Below the pieces are notes generated by a model. The model searched no databases, was not told the origin of the DNA, and was given only the letters and a program-made list of their open reading frames with translations. Both the position numbers and the translations under genes were made by a program. 64,000 bases of DNA from Lathyrus oleraceus (Eukaryota > Streptophyta > Magnoliopsida > Fabales > Fabaceae): NCBI RefSeq assembly GCF_024323335.1, contig NC_066579.1:235837475-235901474 (forward strand), in the 5' to 3' direction. Within the stretch, counting starts at the first letter, position 1; every line of letters begins with the position of its first letter. Below are positions 43,778 through 55,275 of the stretch, piece after piece.

Positions 43778-45301
43778 CTAGATAACATTAGGCACCGGAG
43801 AAAAATTGATAGCCTGGGCATCTCTCAAATCTTGTACCTTTAACTGGAGAGCCTTGCAAATATCTGTAGTATGGCCAGGTGCATTGGAGTGAAAAGCGCA
43901 TCTGGCGTTGACATCATAACCTCTAGGCAAATTATTGGGATCGATTGGTGGGGCCAGAGTTCTCAATGTAACCAGATTCATGTCAATCAGCTTGGGAAGT
44001 AATACTGAATAAGGCATTGGGATTGACTCGATGACCCGGTCCGTCTGCCTTGGACGTTGTTGATAGTGTCTCTGCTGACCCGGATTACCTCCTTGTTGTT
44101 GATTGTTGTACCTGGGTTGTTGTTGCGGATGATATTGCGGATGAGGAACAGGTGTTGGAATAGTGACTGTGGCCACTTGATCTTGATAATAATTAGGGCG
44201 TCCTTTACTCCTGCCTCTGCCGGCATACACAACGCTTGCCTCGCCTTCTTTTCTTCGCTGACCGTTACCAGCAAACGGTCTCTTGGGACCTGATGGGTGG
44301 GAAACACCATTGTCTTGAATTCGGCCCATCTTCAACAGACTCTCGATTCTTTCTCCAGCAATTACTATCTCTGCAAAGCTGATTGACGGGCAAGCAGCCA
44401 ATCTCTCAATATAATTGCCTTGAAGAGTGTTCATGAACATGTCCGCCATCTCCCTTTCAGACATAGGGGGTTGTACGGACGCAACAATCTGTCTCCAACG
44501 CTGAGCATACTCTCTAAAGGTTTCCTTGGCAGTCTGAGACATACTTTGCAACAAGGTCCGATTTGGAGCCATGTCCAAGTTGTATTGATATTGCTTGACA
44601 AAAGCCTCTGCCAAGTCTTTCCAGCTCTTGATGGTAGTACGAGACAAATGAGAATACCATTCACGAGAAGCTCCAGTTAGACTGTCTTCAAAATAGTACA
44701 TCCACAGCTTTTCATCTTCCGTGTGAGCTCCCAACCTTCCCAAATAAGATTGGAGATGAGTGCGTGGGCAAGAAGCCCCGTTGTATTTCTCAAAAGTAGG
44801 GGGTTTGAACTTGTGAGGAATCCTTACTCCCTGAACCAAACCAAGATTTGTGACATCAAAGCCTAAGGAATTTTGAGACTCCAAAGATTTGAGCTTCTCA
44901 GCAAGCTCATCCATACGGCGAGTGGTCTTGAGGGCCTCGTCGTGCAAAGAAAATTGATCATACTGATAATCTTCAGTAACGGGGTGCCCGTTAATCCGAA
45001 TTCCTTGATTCACATTGTACCTTCCGCCAATACCATTTCCAACATTCCCTGTGTTGCCAACATTACCCGGGTTTCCATCAGCATTTGCGTTACCCGCGTT
45101 ACCAGTGTTCACAGGGTTATCAGCGTTCCCAGGGTTACCAGGGTTTCCCTCAACATTTGGTATCTCCACCTCCGGATCGGGTCTCGGTTGCTCAACCAAT
45201 TCCCTCAGCTTTTCCTGGCCTTCTGCCATACCAGTCATCAATGTCATGAACTGATCCATCCTTTCACGCATATCAGCCAGCTCTTTCTGTACTTGGTCCA
45301 T
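43778..45301 (-). CDS. gag: T5 gag
   Basis: The ATG at 45301 (MDQVQKELADMRERMDQ) gives 507 codons to a TAG at 43778. N-terminal coiled coil, then an Asn/Gly repeat segment (NPGNPGNADNPVNTGNAG, continuing to about residue 85), then capsid: FEKYNGASCPRTHLQSYLG, YYFEDSLTGASREWY, EAFVKQYQYNLDMAPNR, FREYAQRWRQIV. A Gln/Pro-rich linker precedes the knuckle CAFHSNAPGHTTDIC. The frame continues 136 codons upstream of the ATG, past a possible splice acceptor TATTTTGCAG/G near 45410, so a longer or spliced N-terminus is possible. Apart from the terminal TAG it is undamaged, so T5 could supply Gag. Confidence 0.9.
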   Translation of the reverse strand: MDQVQKELADMRERMDQFMTLMTGMAEGQEKLRELVEQPRPDPEVEIPNVEGNPGNPGNADNPVNTGNAGNANADGNPGNVGNTGNVGNGIGGRYNVNQGIRINGHPVTEDYQYDQFSLHDEALKTTRRMDELAEKLKSLESQNSLGFDVTNLGLVQGVRIPHKFKPPTFEKYNGASCPRTHLQSYLGRLGAHTEDEKLWMYYFEDSLTGASREWYSHLSRTTIKSWKDLAEAFVKQYQYNLDMAPNRTLLQSMSQTAKETFREYAQRWRQIVASVQPPMSEREMADMFMNTLQGNYIERLAACPSISFAEIVIAGERIESLLKMGRIQDNGVSHPSGPKRPFAGNGQRRKEGEASVVYAGRGRSKGRPNYYQDQVATVTIPTPVPHPQYHPQQQPRYNNQQQGGNPGQQRHYQQRPRQTDRVIESIPMPYSVLLPKLIDMNLVTLRTLAPPIDPNNLPRGYDVNARCAFHSNAPGHTTDICKALQLKVQDLRDAQAINFSPVPNVI

Positions 45302-46320
45302 CGCTAGTCGTGGACGGTTTTCCTTTGTCGGGTATCTGTGAACTCGCTTGGGAACAATAACTGCCTGATGCAGGGAACAAACATTAGACACTGCGGTGAC
45401 ACCTGCAAAATAGACAAGGGTTAATATGCATGGTATGCGATGCACTGCTTGTTCAGTTTTGAGGCACCCCCTTTTTGAAAGGGAATACCCTGCAAATGAA
45501 TAAGCATGAGATGTTGGATGCAAATATGCAGATGATGTTATGCAATGCAAAGGCATGTCAATCAGAATTGATGGATCCGCTTGAACATCTGTCAGGTTGC
45601 ACTTCCTGGAGAGAAATTCACTGAGGAATATAATACAAGACCAAAACTCTGCTCCAGAAAACCGGGTTGGTTGGAGGTTAAGGTTTCCTGAATTTAGCCC
45701 ACCCCTCACTGGTAGGTTCTAAGAACAGAAGTTCGTCAACTTCAGCCCTTCAGTCGCGAATAATACGTTTACCACTGAAGGTTTGGCATTATTACGGGAT
45801 AAAAGACCTCCACTGACTCCCCTCAACAGGACATCCTAAAGCAAGTTCCCAGTCTCGGGGTCCTCGGATTGATCAGCGAGAATGCGCCCACCAGAGCTAA
45901 CATAATCACGTCTCGGAGGAGAGGCCTCGACTGAGTTCTCGGGAAATGGTCACCAGAGTCGACGATTTCTAAAGGAACACCATGTCGTTACGGAACATCC
46001 GTAGGACATAATATATCCAAAAGAAACCTCGTCTGGGTGTGGTTCTTCACGAACGACTTAACGTAGCAACATGCCACGCAAGCCTCATGATCATCCACTC
46101 TAAAACTTGTGTGTACACTCAAGCCTGGGTAATGGGCTTATCTCTCATAGAACATCCCATCCCAACAAACAAACAAACAGATCCAATAGATACAACAGAT
46201 GCATGCAAGCAGGTAAGCAAATAAATGTACAAAAGCATGAACACCCAATAAACAAGAAATCACACAAGCTAGGAGGGACTCGCTTAGGGAAGATGGACCA
46301 GCAAGAGGTCAACCTCTTAG
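45302..46320 (-). other. T5 non-coding leader
   Basis: About 1 kb between primer site and gag with no gene. On the minus strand a pyrimidine-rich CTTGTCTATTTTGCAG/GTG near 45410 looks like a 3' splice site shortly before gag. Otherwise nothing recognisable. Confidence 0.7.
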
Positions 46321-46338
46321 TCCCCAGCAGAGTCGCCA
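46321..46338 (-). other. T5 primer-binding site (tRNA-Arg type)
   Basis: On the minus strand TGGCGACTCTGCTGGGGA, two bases from the LTR edge at 46341; the same sequence as in T6. Confidence 0.85.
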
Positions 46339-46340
46339 GC

Positions 46341-47945
46341 TGTCGCAACCTGAAAAATACAGTGCGCAAAAAAAACAACCGGCGAAAGAAAAAGACAGAA
46401 GAGTCGCCACCGTGCGTTATTCATCCCAAAGGAGGGAAAGGAAACGCTCGAAGTAAACCTGAAAAAGGAAAGGACAAGACGGGGTCTCGCAACCAAATCT
46501 TGGGTTCGGGAGTCGGTTATGCGAAGGGAAGGTATTAGCACCCCTAAGCATCCGTAGTACTCTACGGGATCCACTTTTGTAGTTTTCGTCTAAAGGGTGT
46601 GAGTTTATCTTGTGCTGTTTACCAAAAAAAAAGGATTAAATGAAAATGACTCGCGCGGATGTCGCATCCACTGCATACGTATCTCATCTGAATATGAGAA
46701 TCAGAGTCTTCGTAGCTCGGCTGACCTATGGGTTGGGGGATGTGTGCTCGCTAAGACATCGCGTCTTATGCCTACGTATCTCATATGGAATGAGAATCAG
46801 AGCAAGCCGTAGTTCGGCTAACTACGGGGTTGTGGATTGGGTTTTGGTCGAACGACGTCACTACGCAATCTACCGGATGCTCGACCTTTGGAGACTTACT
46901 CGCCTGTAGTAGAAGGAGTAAACGTGTGTTATGGAGAAGAAAAATCAATGAAGGGTTTGTTTGCATTGTAGGAACGCGCATGCAAAAGGGTAATGAGGAT
47001 AAGACCTCATAGCTCTTAACCCTGGACAAAGGAACCTGCATAAAGTAAACACCAAAACATTGCCTCCTATCGAGGTCTTCCAGCTAGGAAAGCAGTAAAA
47101 TGCGGGAAAAATGTAAAAGTACCACGCAGATAAAGATCCGAAGTAACAGCAATTAGAGGAATGGGAAACCCTGAGATCCTTCCAAGCTAACATCATCAAA
47201 GAAAGTGGGTCAGTACAGGTAATCGGAATGAACCTCCAGGGGTTATCCCACAAATAAAGTGGGAAACCACGCAAGTTATCCCTGCAAAAGTCATGTGAGC
47301 CCTCACAAAAACTCAACAAAAGGGTTAGTGAAACACCATAAGCATTTTTTTCATGGATAACAGTATGGTTTCAGAAACCTCAAACCCTGTGGCATACACT
47401 TCAGAAATCATGTGATTAAACATTCAAGGCATAGGTTTCACCCATTCATAATACATCACACATTTAGAACATTCAAATTGAAGGCGTAAAATAATGGGAA
47501 TAGGGCAAACCTGATTGGAGAGCTTGATTGAAATTGAGTTGCACCCGTGAGGCCCTTCAGGGTTTGGAGGCTGCTCTGAGTTCTCTGTCAGGTTTCTCTT
47601 CAGGTTTTGTCCAGGGTTTTGTTCCAAGGAAACCTCAGAGTATTTTGCTTCCCTTCCTTTTTCTCAAGTGAAGCCTTGGTATTTATAGACTGAATTTCAT
47701 GGTTTTGTGGGCTCAAATGAGAGAGACCCAAGTCCAAAAATTTTTATTATATTTTATTTATTTTTTTATTATTATTTTTATTTATTTATTTATTTTGTAA
47801 AAAATTATTATTATTATTATTATTTTTTTCGTTTTTTTTTTATTTCGTTTTTTTTTTCGGATCTAATTCTGATTGACATGATGAAATGCAATATGAAATG
47901 CTAAATGAATGCATGAATGAGGAGGGAAAATTTTGGGGTGCTACA
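46341..47945 (-). repeat. T5 5' LTR (1605 bp)
   Basis: On the minus strand it starts TGTAGCACCCC at 47945 and ends GGTTGCGACA at 46341. TATA box at 47680-47687; T/TTA-rich tract at 47745-47860; primer-site-like copy in U5 at 46400-46409. The U5 third is very similar to the T6 LTR; U3 is diverged. Confidence 0.92.
47680..47687 (-). promoter_or_regulatory. TATA box of T5 5' LTR
   Basis: TATAAATA on the minus strand in the context CAGTCTATAAATACC. Confidence 0.65.
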
Positions 47946-47950
47946 CTAAG
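47946..47950 (+). repeat. T5 target-site duplication, right copy (CTAAG)
   Basis: CTAAG immediately right of the T5 5' LTR; identical to 25057-25061. Confidence 0.9.
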
Positions 47951-48130
47951 TGCACTCGAGTTCAAGTATAGAACTCATCTCACAAAGATCACCAAGCACA
48001 CAAGCAAATGATATATCAAGCAATTCATACATTACAAACAATACAGTAATCCCAAATTTCACAAAAATATGTCACAAACAATATAATACAACAAGTGTGA
48101 AAAGTTGGCAAAACCCACTAGGGATTCATT
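47951..48130 (-). other. T3 leader, primer-proximal part
   Basis: Short leader between the T3 primer site and the T5 insertion. The segment next to T5 (GTGCACTCGAG...) matches the T6 leader at 32440-32475. Confidence 0.7.
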
Positions 48131-48148
48131 TCCCCAGCAGAGTCGCCA
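48131..48148 (-). other. T3 primer-binding site (tRNA-Arg type)
   Basis: On the minus strand TGGCGACTCTGCTGGGGA, six bases from the LTR edge at 48155. Confidence 0.8.
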
Positions 48149-49191
48149 CTTTTCTGTAGCGGTGTATTCGTTATCATTGGAGATATTGACTAAATCCAAG
48201 GTAAATCATACAAAGTCGAGTCGCCACCGCACTTCTATTTATCCAAAGGAAAGGTTAGATAGTGAACAAAAACCTAAAAGTTTTACAAACAAAACTAGTA
48301 AAAGAAACAGAGATTTGGGTAAGGGGGTTGGTTATGCAATGGGAAGGTGTTAGGCACCCAAAACATCCTAGGCACTCCTAGGGAGCCATTTTCACACTTG
48401 GTTGCAAAGGTTATTGTTTTTGTGAAAAAATTTATTTGTGAAAACATGATTGAAGAGATGAGGAAAGAATATACAAGTTTATTTACATTTTTGCGTTTGG
48501 ATGGATAAACCCATTGCCTACGTACCCTCTTATAAAAAGATTAGGATCAAAACCTCGTAGTTCAGGTAAAAAATTTCAAAACAAATGAGTGGATTGATTG
48601 GTCCAAAAGCCTTAAGGTCTTTTGTTATCGAAGGGAGAAAACTCAACCTGAAAAACCACAAGTCCACCACGTGAGGATAGCTTCAACATGCTAGTGAGGG
48701 GTTAACCCTATAATAAGCATGGAAGACTTATTGTCCATCACTAAGGACAAAGGTGAGTATTACATCTACCACAAAGATAACTCAAACCTAATAGCTAAAG
48801 GTTATGAAAAATTTGATTAAGAAGTGGACATTGAAACCACAAAAGAAACATTTGAATGGGTTATATTTACCAACTAGAAGCATGTACAAAAATGGTCAAA
48901 GTTGACTTAAAGATTCAATTCAAAATGAGTATTATGAAAAGAAAGTTTGAAAATCAAAAGCATAAGGCTTAGGTTTCTAATGTTGAAAACAAAGTCAAAT
49001 GTTTGCACAAAAAGGTTTTGGTTTGGGTTAGGATGGAGAAATGAAGAAGAAAGGGTGAGAGGTAAGAAATAAAACCACACTAGGAGTTCCTCTCTTGAGA
49101 TCATATAGATGATCCAAGTAAGTTCCCATCCTTTGGAATAAGCAAGCACAAAGCATAAGCAATCACACAAGTCTCATAAGAGATCCTCAAT

Positions 49192-49550
49192 AAAAGGAAA
49201 CAGAATGCCAATACATGGACTTACACCCGACTCCTAACAACAAAAAGGAAACAGAATGCCAATACATGGACTTATATCCGACTCCCAACCACAAAAAAGG
49301 AAACAGAATGCCAATACATGGACTTATATCCGACTCCCAACCACAAAAAGGAAACAGAATGCCAATACATGGACTTACACCCGACTCCTAACAACAAAAA
49401 GGAAACAGAATGCCAATACATGGACTTATATCCGACTCCCAACCACAAAAAAGGAAACAGAATGCCAATACATGGACTTATATCCGACTCCCAACCACAA
49501 AAAGGAAACAGAATGCCAATACATGGACTTATATCCGACTCCCAACCATA
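49192..49550 (+). repeat. 51-bp tandem repeat with three-unit higher order, in T3 LTR
   Basis: Seven units of 51-52 bp beginning AAAGGAAACAGAATGCCAAT. Two variants: A (ACTTACACCCGACTCCTAAC) and B (ACTTATATCCGACTCCCAAC). The order is A B B A B B B, so a three-unit block of about 154 bp has been duplicated. Confidence 0.92.
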
Positions 49551-51429
49551 ACAAACAAACATCAAAAGCAAACATCACAATCTATATACATACAAGAGGC
49601 TCAAAACAATGGGTGGGCTTTAGTCAAGAGGGGTCATATCAACCTCGACAAACAAGCCAAACTACAATGGGTAATCAAGTGAGCTCTTAACCACTAACAT
49701 TAAGAGTTAGGGTGAAGCTGATCAAAATGGAAATAAGGATGAGACCTCATGCTCTTAACCCTGGCCTGGGTGAGCTCATGACAAAGAAAGCATGGGGATC
49801 CAGAAAGTGGGATCCTATTCCACTTGACAGACACTAGACAAAGATCTTGGGTACATGTTCAAAAGCATCAGCACGTAGTGCGAGCATAATGAACGACTCA
49901 CTGAATAATGGGGGATTGACTACTAATCCCTTCTATCCGTTAATTGCCTCAACTCTTGGAGGTCTTATCAAGTAACACATGCCTCATCTTGGAGGTCTTT
50001 GGCACAATTTGTAAACAAACACAAACAGAGCCTCTTGAGGAGGACTTGCCAGCAAAATGCCTGCCAAAAAGGTGACAGGACTTCCAGACTACATGGAGTA
50101 AGAGGTCAACTACCTAAGTGGTATATCAACCACAATCTAAAGCTCAAGCAAGAGCTAAAAGCAAGCAACTAATGTACCTGTACAAAAGCTAAACAGTTAA
50201 TATCTCAGTTATAAAACCAACAGACAAACAGTGATTCCATTCAACAGTTACACAACTTAATGAACAATGCTCAAGCACTCATGAGCTCAAGAGCATCAAT
50301 TAGAACCTATAAAACAAACAAAAGTTAGAACTCAAATCATTTTCATCTCACAAAGTGAGAACAAATCAACCATCAATGCTAAATGTCCAAACCTGAAACA
50401 CAAAGCACAATTAGTTTATGCACAAAACACTAGTACAAAGACCAAGTTCAAAACCAAACCAAATGATCAAAACAGAACTCCATCTTCCACATAATGCACA
50501 TTCAAACATGTCACAAAATGTCCTCAAAAGGACCAGCATCAATTCAATAAGCAAATATCTCAAATGGCCTATGCTATGCAATGATCACAAAATGTGCACA
50601 AAGTGAACTCTCAATTTAGAAAATTCAAATCAAAACAGAAATGCATGCAATGGCCTTGAGATTTTTTATGCAAGCTCCTCATGTCATGAACAATCATTAT
50701 GCAAAAGATCAAATCCAGAAAGGTTCAAATGATAGATGAACAAAAATGCACAAATTGAATGTCAAAAATGTGACACAAATTGTCACCCTATATCTTCATG
50801 TGTCAAAAATGATGATAGCATATGAGAAAAAATCCGAACTAGTGCTTAAAAATTCACAACATGTATGATCATTAAGCATGCAAGAAATTGGATCAATTGG
50901 CTCAAAGATGAAGATTTCACAAAGCATTGAACACAACATATCCATTTAGCACAATGTCCATTCAAAAATTCACAAATGAAAAACCAGACATCAACAATTC
51001 ATGAAAATAATACCATAAAAAAGTAGACATTCATACAAAGCTAGGAAAAAAAATTGAAGTTAATTTGGATCATTTTTCTATTTTTTATGATTTTTCAAAG
51101 ATGAACAAAATAATTGAATAAACAAATAAAATGGAGGGAAAAGCAATTATTTGAATCAATTCAGAACAAAGGATCACTTGAAACCACCTGGATCTAGCTC
51201 AATTTCCAACTTCCATTGCTATGAGTTTGCACTTGAACTGCTCGAATCTGGACTGAATTGCTCAAACCAATGGTTGATTCTTGCTCAATGAAGCATGATG
51301 AACAAGATTATGCAAGAATTTCTGGTGTTTGTGTGAAGAAATGAAGAATTCGAAGAGAGAGAATTTTGGAGGGAATTTTGAAATTTCAGATCTGAATTCT
51401 TCTCTCCTTTGATTATGGTTAGGGTTTGG

Positions 51430-51437
51430 TATTTATA
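51430..51437 (-). promoter_or_regulatory. TATA box of T3 LTR
   Basis: TATAAATA on the minus strand, followed by CCAAACCCTAACC. Confidence 0.6.
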
Positions 51438-52567
51438 TGGCATGCTAATCACACTAAAATCCAATTAAGCCTTGTATTAAACATGATTAGAGAGATGTGG
51501 ATCAATTTGCAAAAATGCAAAAGTGAGCTCATGTGCCATGCTACACGTGAGACGTGCTCATGCAAGGCTTGGAATTCACTTAAAATCAACCAAGGATCAT
51601 CATGGAATTGTTGTTTTGCTTGTATCATAAGCCAAATTTGAATTATGGAAATTCCCTCCAAAATGATCACATGAGAAATGATGAGCATACACATTTTCCC
51701 CATGCATGGCAAAGGCTATTTTGAGATGTCTTGATCAAGAGAAACATTTTGCAAAAAGAATGGACCAAATTGGAGCTTTGAATCAAAAGTTAGGCCATTT
51801 TGAATTTCCATGCACACCTTGTGATCAAATGACCATAACTTCTCAACCAATCATCATATAGGCATGAATTAGGACTTTTTGGAAAGGGGAGACAAAGATC
51901 TACAACTTTCATGTTCACCAAAAATCCATTTGAAACTTATTTGACATTGACAAGTCAAGTTGAACGTGAACTAAAAAATTGCCAAATTTGGAAACTTTGA
52001 ATTACAGGTCATTTTCCATTTTTAGTAACTTTTGCCATGACCTTTGAATCTTCAAGATGGATGTTTAAAATGATGAATAGGCCTCATTTGAACATGATTG
52101 AGGTGTTTCAACTCATTTCCCCACCTCATAGCCCTCAGTTGACTGCACAGTTGACTTTTTGGTCCTCAGATGACCTTGTAATGCTCTTGATGAACTTGAG
52201 CCTTTATCACTTGATGAAATTGCTCCAAAATGGAACCCTAGCTCATGTAAGCTCTTTATAATGATCATGTGGTCCTCATCTCAAGAAAATACCTCATCTC
52301 TTGCACAAAGGATCTTCTTGAAGCTCTTGACCTGGTGATTGCTTAAGCTACAACAAAAGGTTAATGACATATTTTTTTGCTTTTGGTTAGTGAATAAAAA
52401 AAGAAAAGCAATGATATACAAATAAAGCATGCCTGGTGATCTCAAACCAATCATAGGAGATCCCTACACAAAGGGAAAGGGAGCCAAGATGCTCAATGAT
52501 CCTTGAGGCTATGCAATGCAAAGCTATGATGCCATGAGGGATCTTAGGGACAAAAAGGGGGATTTAC

Positions 52568-53063
52568 ATTTTCCAATTAAATCTTTTCATAACAGCTGGT
52601 TAGATCTCCTTGGAAAATAAGTAAATCAGGTTGTAATCAATGATTGAATGTGCCTGCAAATCAGATCTTTAATCATACATAGATTGACATTAAATGCGCA
52701 ATCACATAACACCAAACATTCACACTGAATGTTCTGTGTACAGGATGTCATGACATCGGGTCTGACATCCTGGAACAATCCTGCATAATTCCATAATTCC
52801 TTTTATAATTTCCAACAGGTACCAAACATCAGATGTCATGACATCGTGTATGACATTCTGAAACAATCCTGCATGATTATGTTTTCCATTTAAACTCCAG
52901 CAGGTACACATTATCAGATGCCATGACATTGTGTATGACATTCTGAAACAATCCTGCATGATTATGTTCTTGAACTTCAATAGGTACATAGGATATCTTA
53001 TGTTAAGACATCACACACAACATCTTGTGAACACTCTTTGTTTTACCAAAATTGCTGCCAACA
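52568..53063 (-). repeat. T2 5' LTR, outer part (U3)
   Basis: On the minus strand it starts TGTTGGCAGC at 53063, inserted in the RT gene of T7 (flank CTTAG, 53064-53068), and stops at 52568 where T3 begins. It carries three units of about 85 bp (52740-52990), each with a GATGTCATGACATC-type palindrome. The continuation is at 9180-8475. Confidence 0.7.
52740..52990. repeat. 85-bp repeat units with GATGTCATGACATC palindromes in T2 U3
   Basis: Palindromes centred near 52751, 52837 and 52921, each followed by TGACAT(T/C)CTG and CAATCCTGCAT. A decayed fourth lies near 52998. Confidence 0.85.
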
Positions 53064-55267
53064 CTTAGAACCAACAAATTCCTTGACCAAATTTATGTTA
53101 GTAGATCCTAAAATAATGTCATCTACATAGACTTGAACTAAAATAGAGTGTTTTCCTTGACGCCTAATAAAAAGGGTAGTATCAACCTTCCCTCTTGAGA
53201 ATCCTTTATCTAGTAGAAATTTTCTAAGATGCTCATACCATGCCCTAGGGGCTTGTTTGAGACCGTACAAAGCACGCTTGAGCTTATAAACATAGTTAAA
53301 ATGCTCATAGTTTTCAAATTCGTGAGGTTGAGATACATAAACCTCTTCATTAATGTAACCGTTTAGGAAAGCGCTCTTAACATCCATTTGAAATAATATG
53401 AAATCTTGAGAACAAGCATAGGCAAGCAAAAGGAGTATAGCCTCGAGTCGGGCAACCGGAGCATAAGTTTCCTCATAGTTTATACCTTCCTCTTGGTTAT
53501 ATCCTTGAGCAACAAGGCGAGCCTTGTTGCGAGTTATAACTCTGTTTTTGTCTAACTTGTTCCTAAACACTCATTTAGTGTTGATTAATCGATGGTCTCG
53601 CGGAGGGGGAACAAGATCCCACACCTCATTTATTTTGAATTGATTAAGTTCCTCTTGCATCACTAAAAACCAATGTTCATCGAGTAATGCGTCTTTGGAG
53701 TTTTTAGGCTCATTTTGAGAGACGAAAGCGAAATGACAACAAAAGTTACTTATCTTTAACCGTGTGGTAACTCCCTTTGAGATATCTCCTAGAATATTAT
53801 CGATGGGATGATCCTTAGAATATTTCCATTCCAAAGGAAGATCATTATTTTTAATCGAATGATCCTCCTCTTTCTTTTCAGATATGTGATTCGGCTCCTC
53901 CTCAGCTTTTTCCGGATGGGGTTCAACACTCTTTTCTTCTTGATCTTTTATTATGTCTTCCGAAGGAACACCTGCACCTTCAACAATAACACCTTCTCCG
54001 ACAATTTTCGGATAAGATTCATCAAAGGAAACATGCACAGATTCTTCAATAATAGGTAACCTTTTGTGGTATACTTTATATGCTTTACTAGATTGAGAGT
54101 ATCCGAGAAATATACCTTTATCGGCTTTTGATTCAAATTTACCATGGTTTTCTTTACCATTATTTAATACAAAGCATTTACATCCGAAGACATGAAGATG
54201 TGAAACATTAGGCTTCCTTCACATTAGCAATTCATAAGGAGTTTTGTTTAGAATAAGACAAATGAGTATCCTATTCAATACATAACAAGCCGTATTTATG
54301 GCATCGACCCAAAAATATTTATGTAGGCCATTTTCATTGATCATAGTCCTTCCAAGCTCTTCTAAATTCAGTTTTTATGTTCCACTATTCCATTTTATTG
54401 TGGAGTTTTTGGAGTAGAAAAATTATGATCAAATGTCGTTTGCTTCACAAAATTCCACAAAGAGGTGGTCTTCAAATTCACCTCCGTGATCACTTTGAAT
54501 AGTAACTATGCTAGTGTTCAATTTGTTTTGAGACATCTTGGCAAACTTTTCAAAAGTAGAAAAAGTGTCACTTTTACTTTCTAAGAAGATAGTCCAACAA
54601 AATCTAGAGTAGTCATCTACTATAACAAAACCATAGTAGTTTCCACCTAGACTTTTAATTCTAGATGGCCCAAAAAGGTCCATATGGATAAGTTCAAGGG
54701 GTCTCATTGTGGAAACAATAGTTTTAGATTTAAACGAGATCCTTGTTTGCTTTCCCATTTGGCACGCATCACATAAGTGATCTTTTGAAAAATTTATTTT
54801 GGGAAGACCAACTACTAGATCTTTTTCAACAACTTTATTTAGCAAGTCAAAGTTGACATGCGCTAATCGCCTATGCCCAAGCCACGAGTCTTCACTCATT
54901 GAGGCGAGTCAAGCATGTATACATTATTTTCCCTCTAGCCCTTAAGCATATCATTCTTTTTGTCATTATGTTCAATCATGCAACAATCTTTTAAAAATGA
55001 TACTTTATATCCTTTGTCACATAATTGGCTAATACTAAAGAGATTGTGCTTAAGGCCTTTAACTAAAAGGACGTCTGAGATAGTAGTAGAGAAGGGATTA
55101 CCTACACTACCTTTTTCGAGTATAACTCCCTTGTTATTATCACCGTAGGTTACAAACCTTTTCTGCTTAGCCACAAAGTCAAAAAACAAGGAAATGTCAC
55201 TCGTCATGTGTCTTGAGCATCCACTATCGAGAACCTATGTTCTCTCCGTATCCTTAAGACATTCCAC
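53064..55267 (-). pseudogene. pol: T7 pol: protease, integrase, partial RT
   Basis: Fragments in order: DSGCSRHMT protease (after an in-frame TAG) and YGDNNKGVILEKGSVGNP (55207-54935); integrase with [33 protein letters not shown] and QSDHGGEF (54899-54429); integrase C-terminus degraded; linker 54038-53571; RT with [38 protein letters not shown] and YVDDIILGSTN (53570-53064). The frame ends in EFVG at the T2 LTR. Several stops, for example after INTK near 53571, and frameshifts make it non-functional. Confidence 0.85.
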
Positions 55268-55275
55268 CTACAAGT

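Larger units (their letters stand above)
25062..47945 (-). mobile_element. T5: Tat-lineage Ty3-gypsy element inserted in T3 leader; carries T6
   Basis: LTRs at 25062-26432 and 46341-47945, flanked by CTAAG on both sides. In minus-strand order: 5' LTR, tRNA-Arg-type primer site, leader, gag, protease, intron (holding T6), pol remnants with RT and integrase core deleted, 3' region with a 52-bp satellite, polypurine tract, 3' LTR. The LTRs differ by roughly 1.5% by eye and the 3' LTR has a deletion of about 230 bp, so T5 is older than T6. It keeps gag-pro but cannot make a polymerase. Confidence 0.9.
9181..52567 (-). mobile_element. T3: Ogre retrotransposon (Ty3-gypsy, Tat lineage), 5' part, split by T4 and T5
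   Basis: In minus-strand order: 4.4-kb 5' LTR (52567-48155), primer site, leader (48130-47946), insertion T5, rest of leader, ORF1 (24341-23055), gag N-terminus (22733-22647), insertion T4, rest of gag and protease (12138-9181). The long LTR, an extra ORF upstream of gag and the tRNA-Arg-type primer site together define Ogre. The element stops abruptly in protease at 9181; RT, RNase H, integrase and the 3' LTR are absent. Its LTR start interrupts the T2 LTR at 52568. Confidence 0.85.
48155..52567 (-). repeat. T3 5' LTR (4.4 kb, Ogre)
   Basis: On the minus strand it starts TGTAAATCCCCC at 52567 and ends CACCGCTACA at 48155. The first 140 bases resemble the T1 LTR start (CCCTAAGATCCCTCATGGCATCAT). 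TATA box at 51430-51437, so R/U5 is over 3 kb. It contains a 51-bp tandem array (49192-49550). No gene lies in it; open frames on the plus strand near 49256-49690 are products of the tandem array. Confidence 0.85.

Noticed and set aside
48131..48148. tRNA genes
   Set aside because: tRNA similarity is limited to primer-binding sites of 10-18 bases; no cloverleaf could be found around them.
49256..49690. 144-codon plus-strand frame with repeated MDLYPTPNHKKE
   Set aside because: It is a by-product of the 51-bp tandem array on the strand opposite to T3 and lies in an LTR; no gene features.
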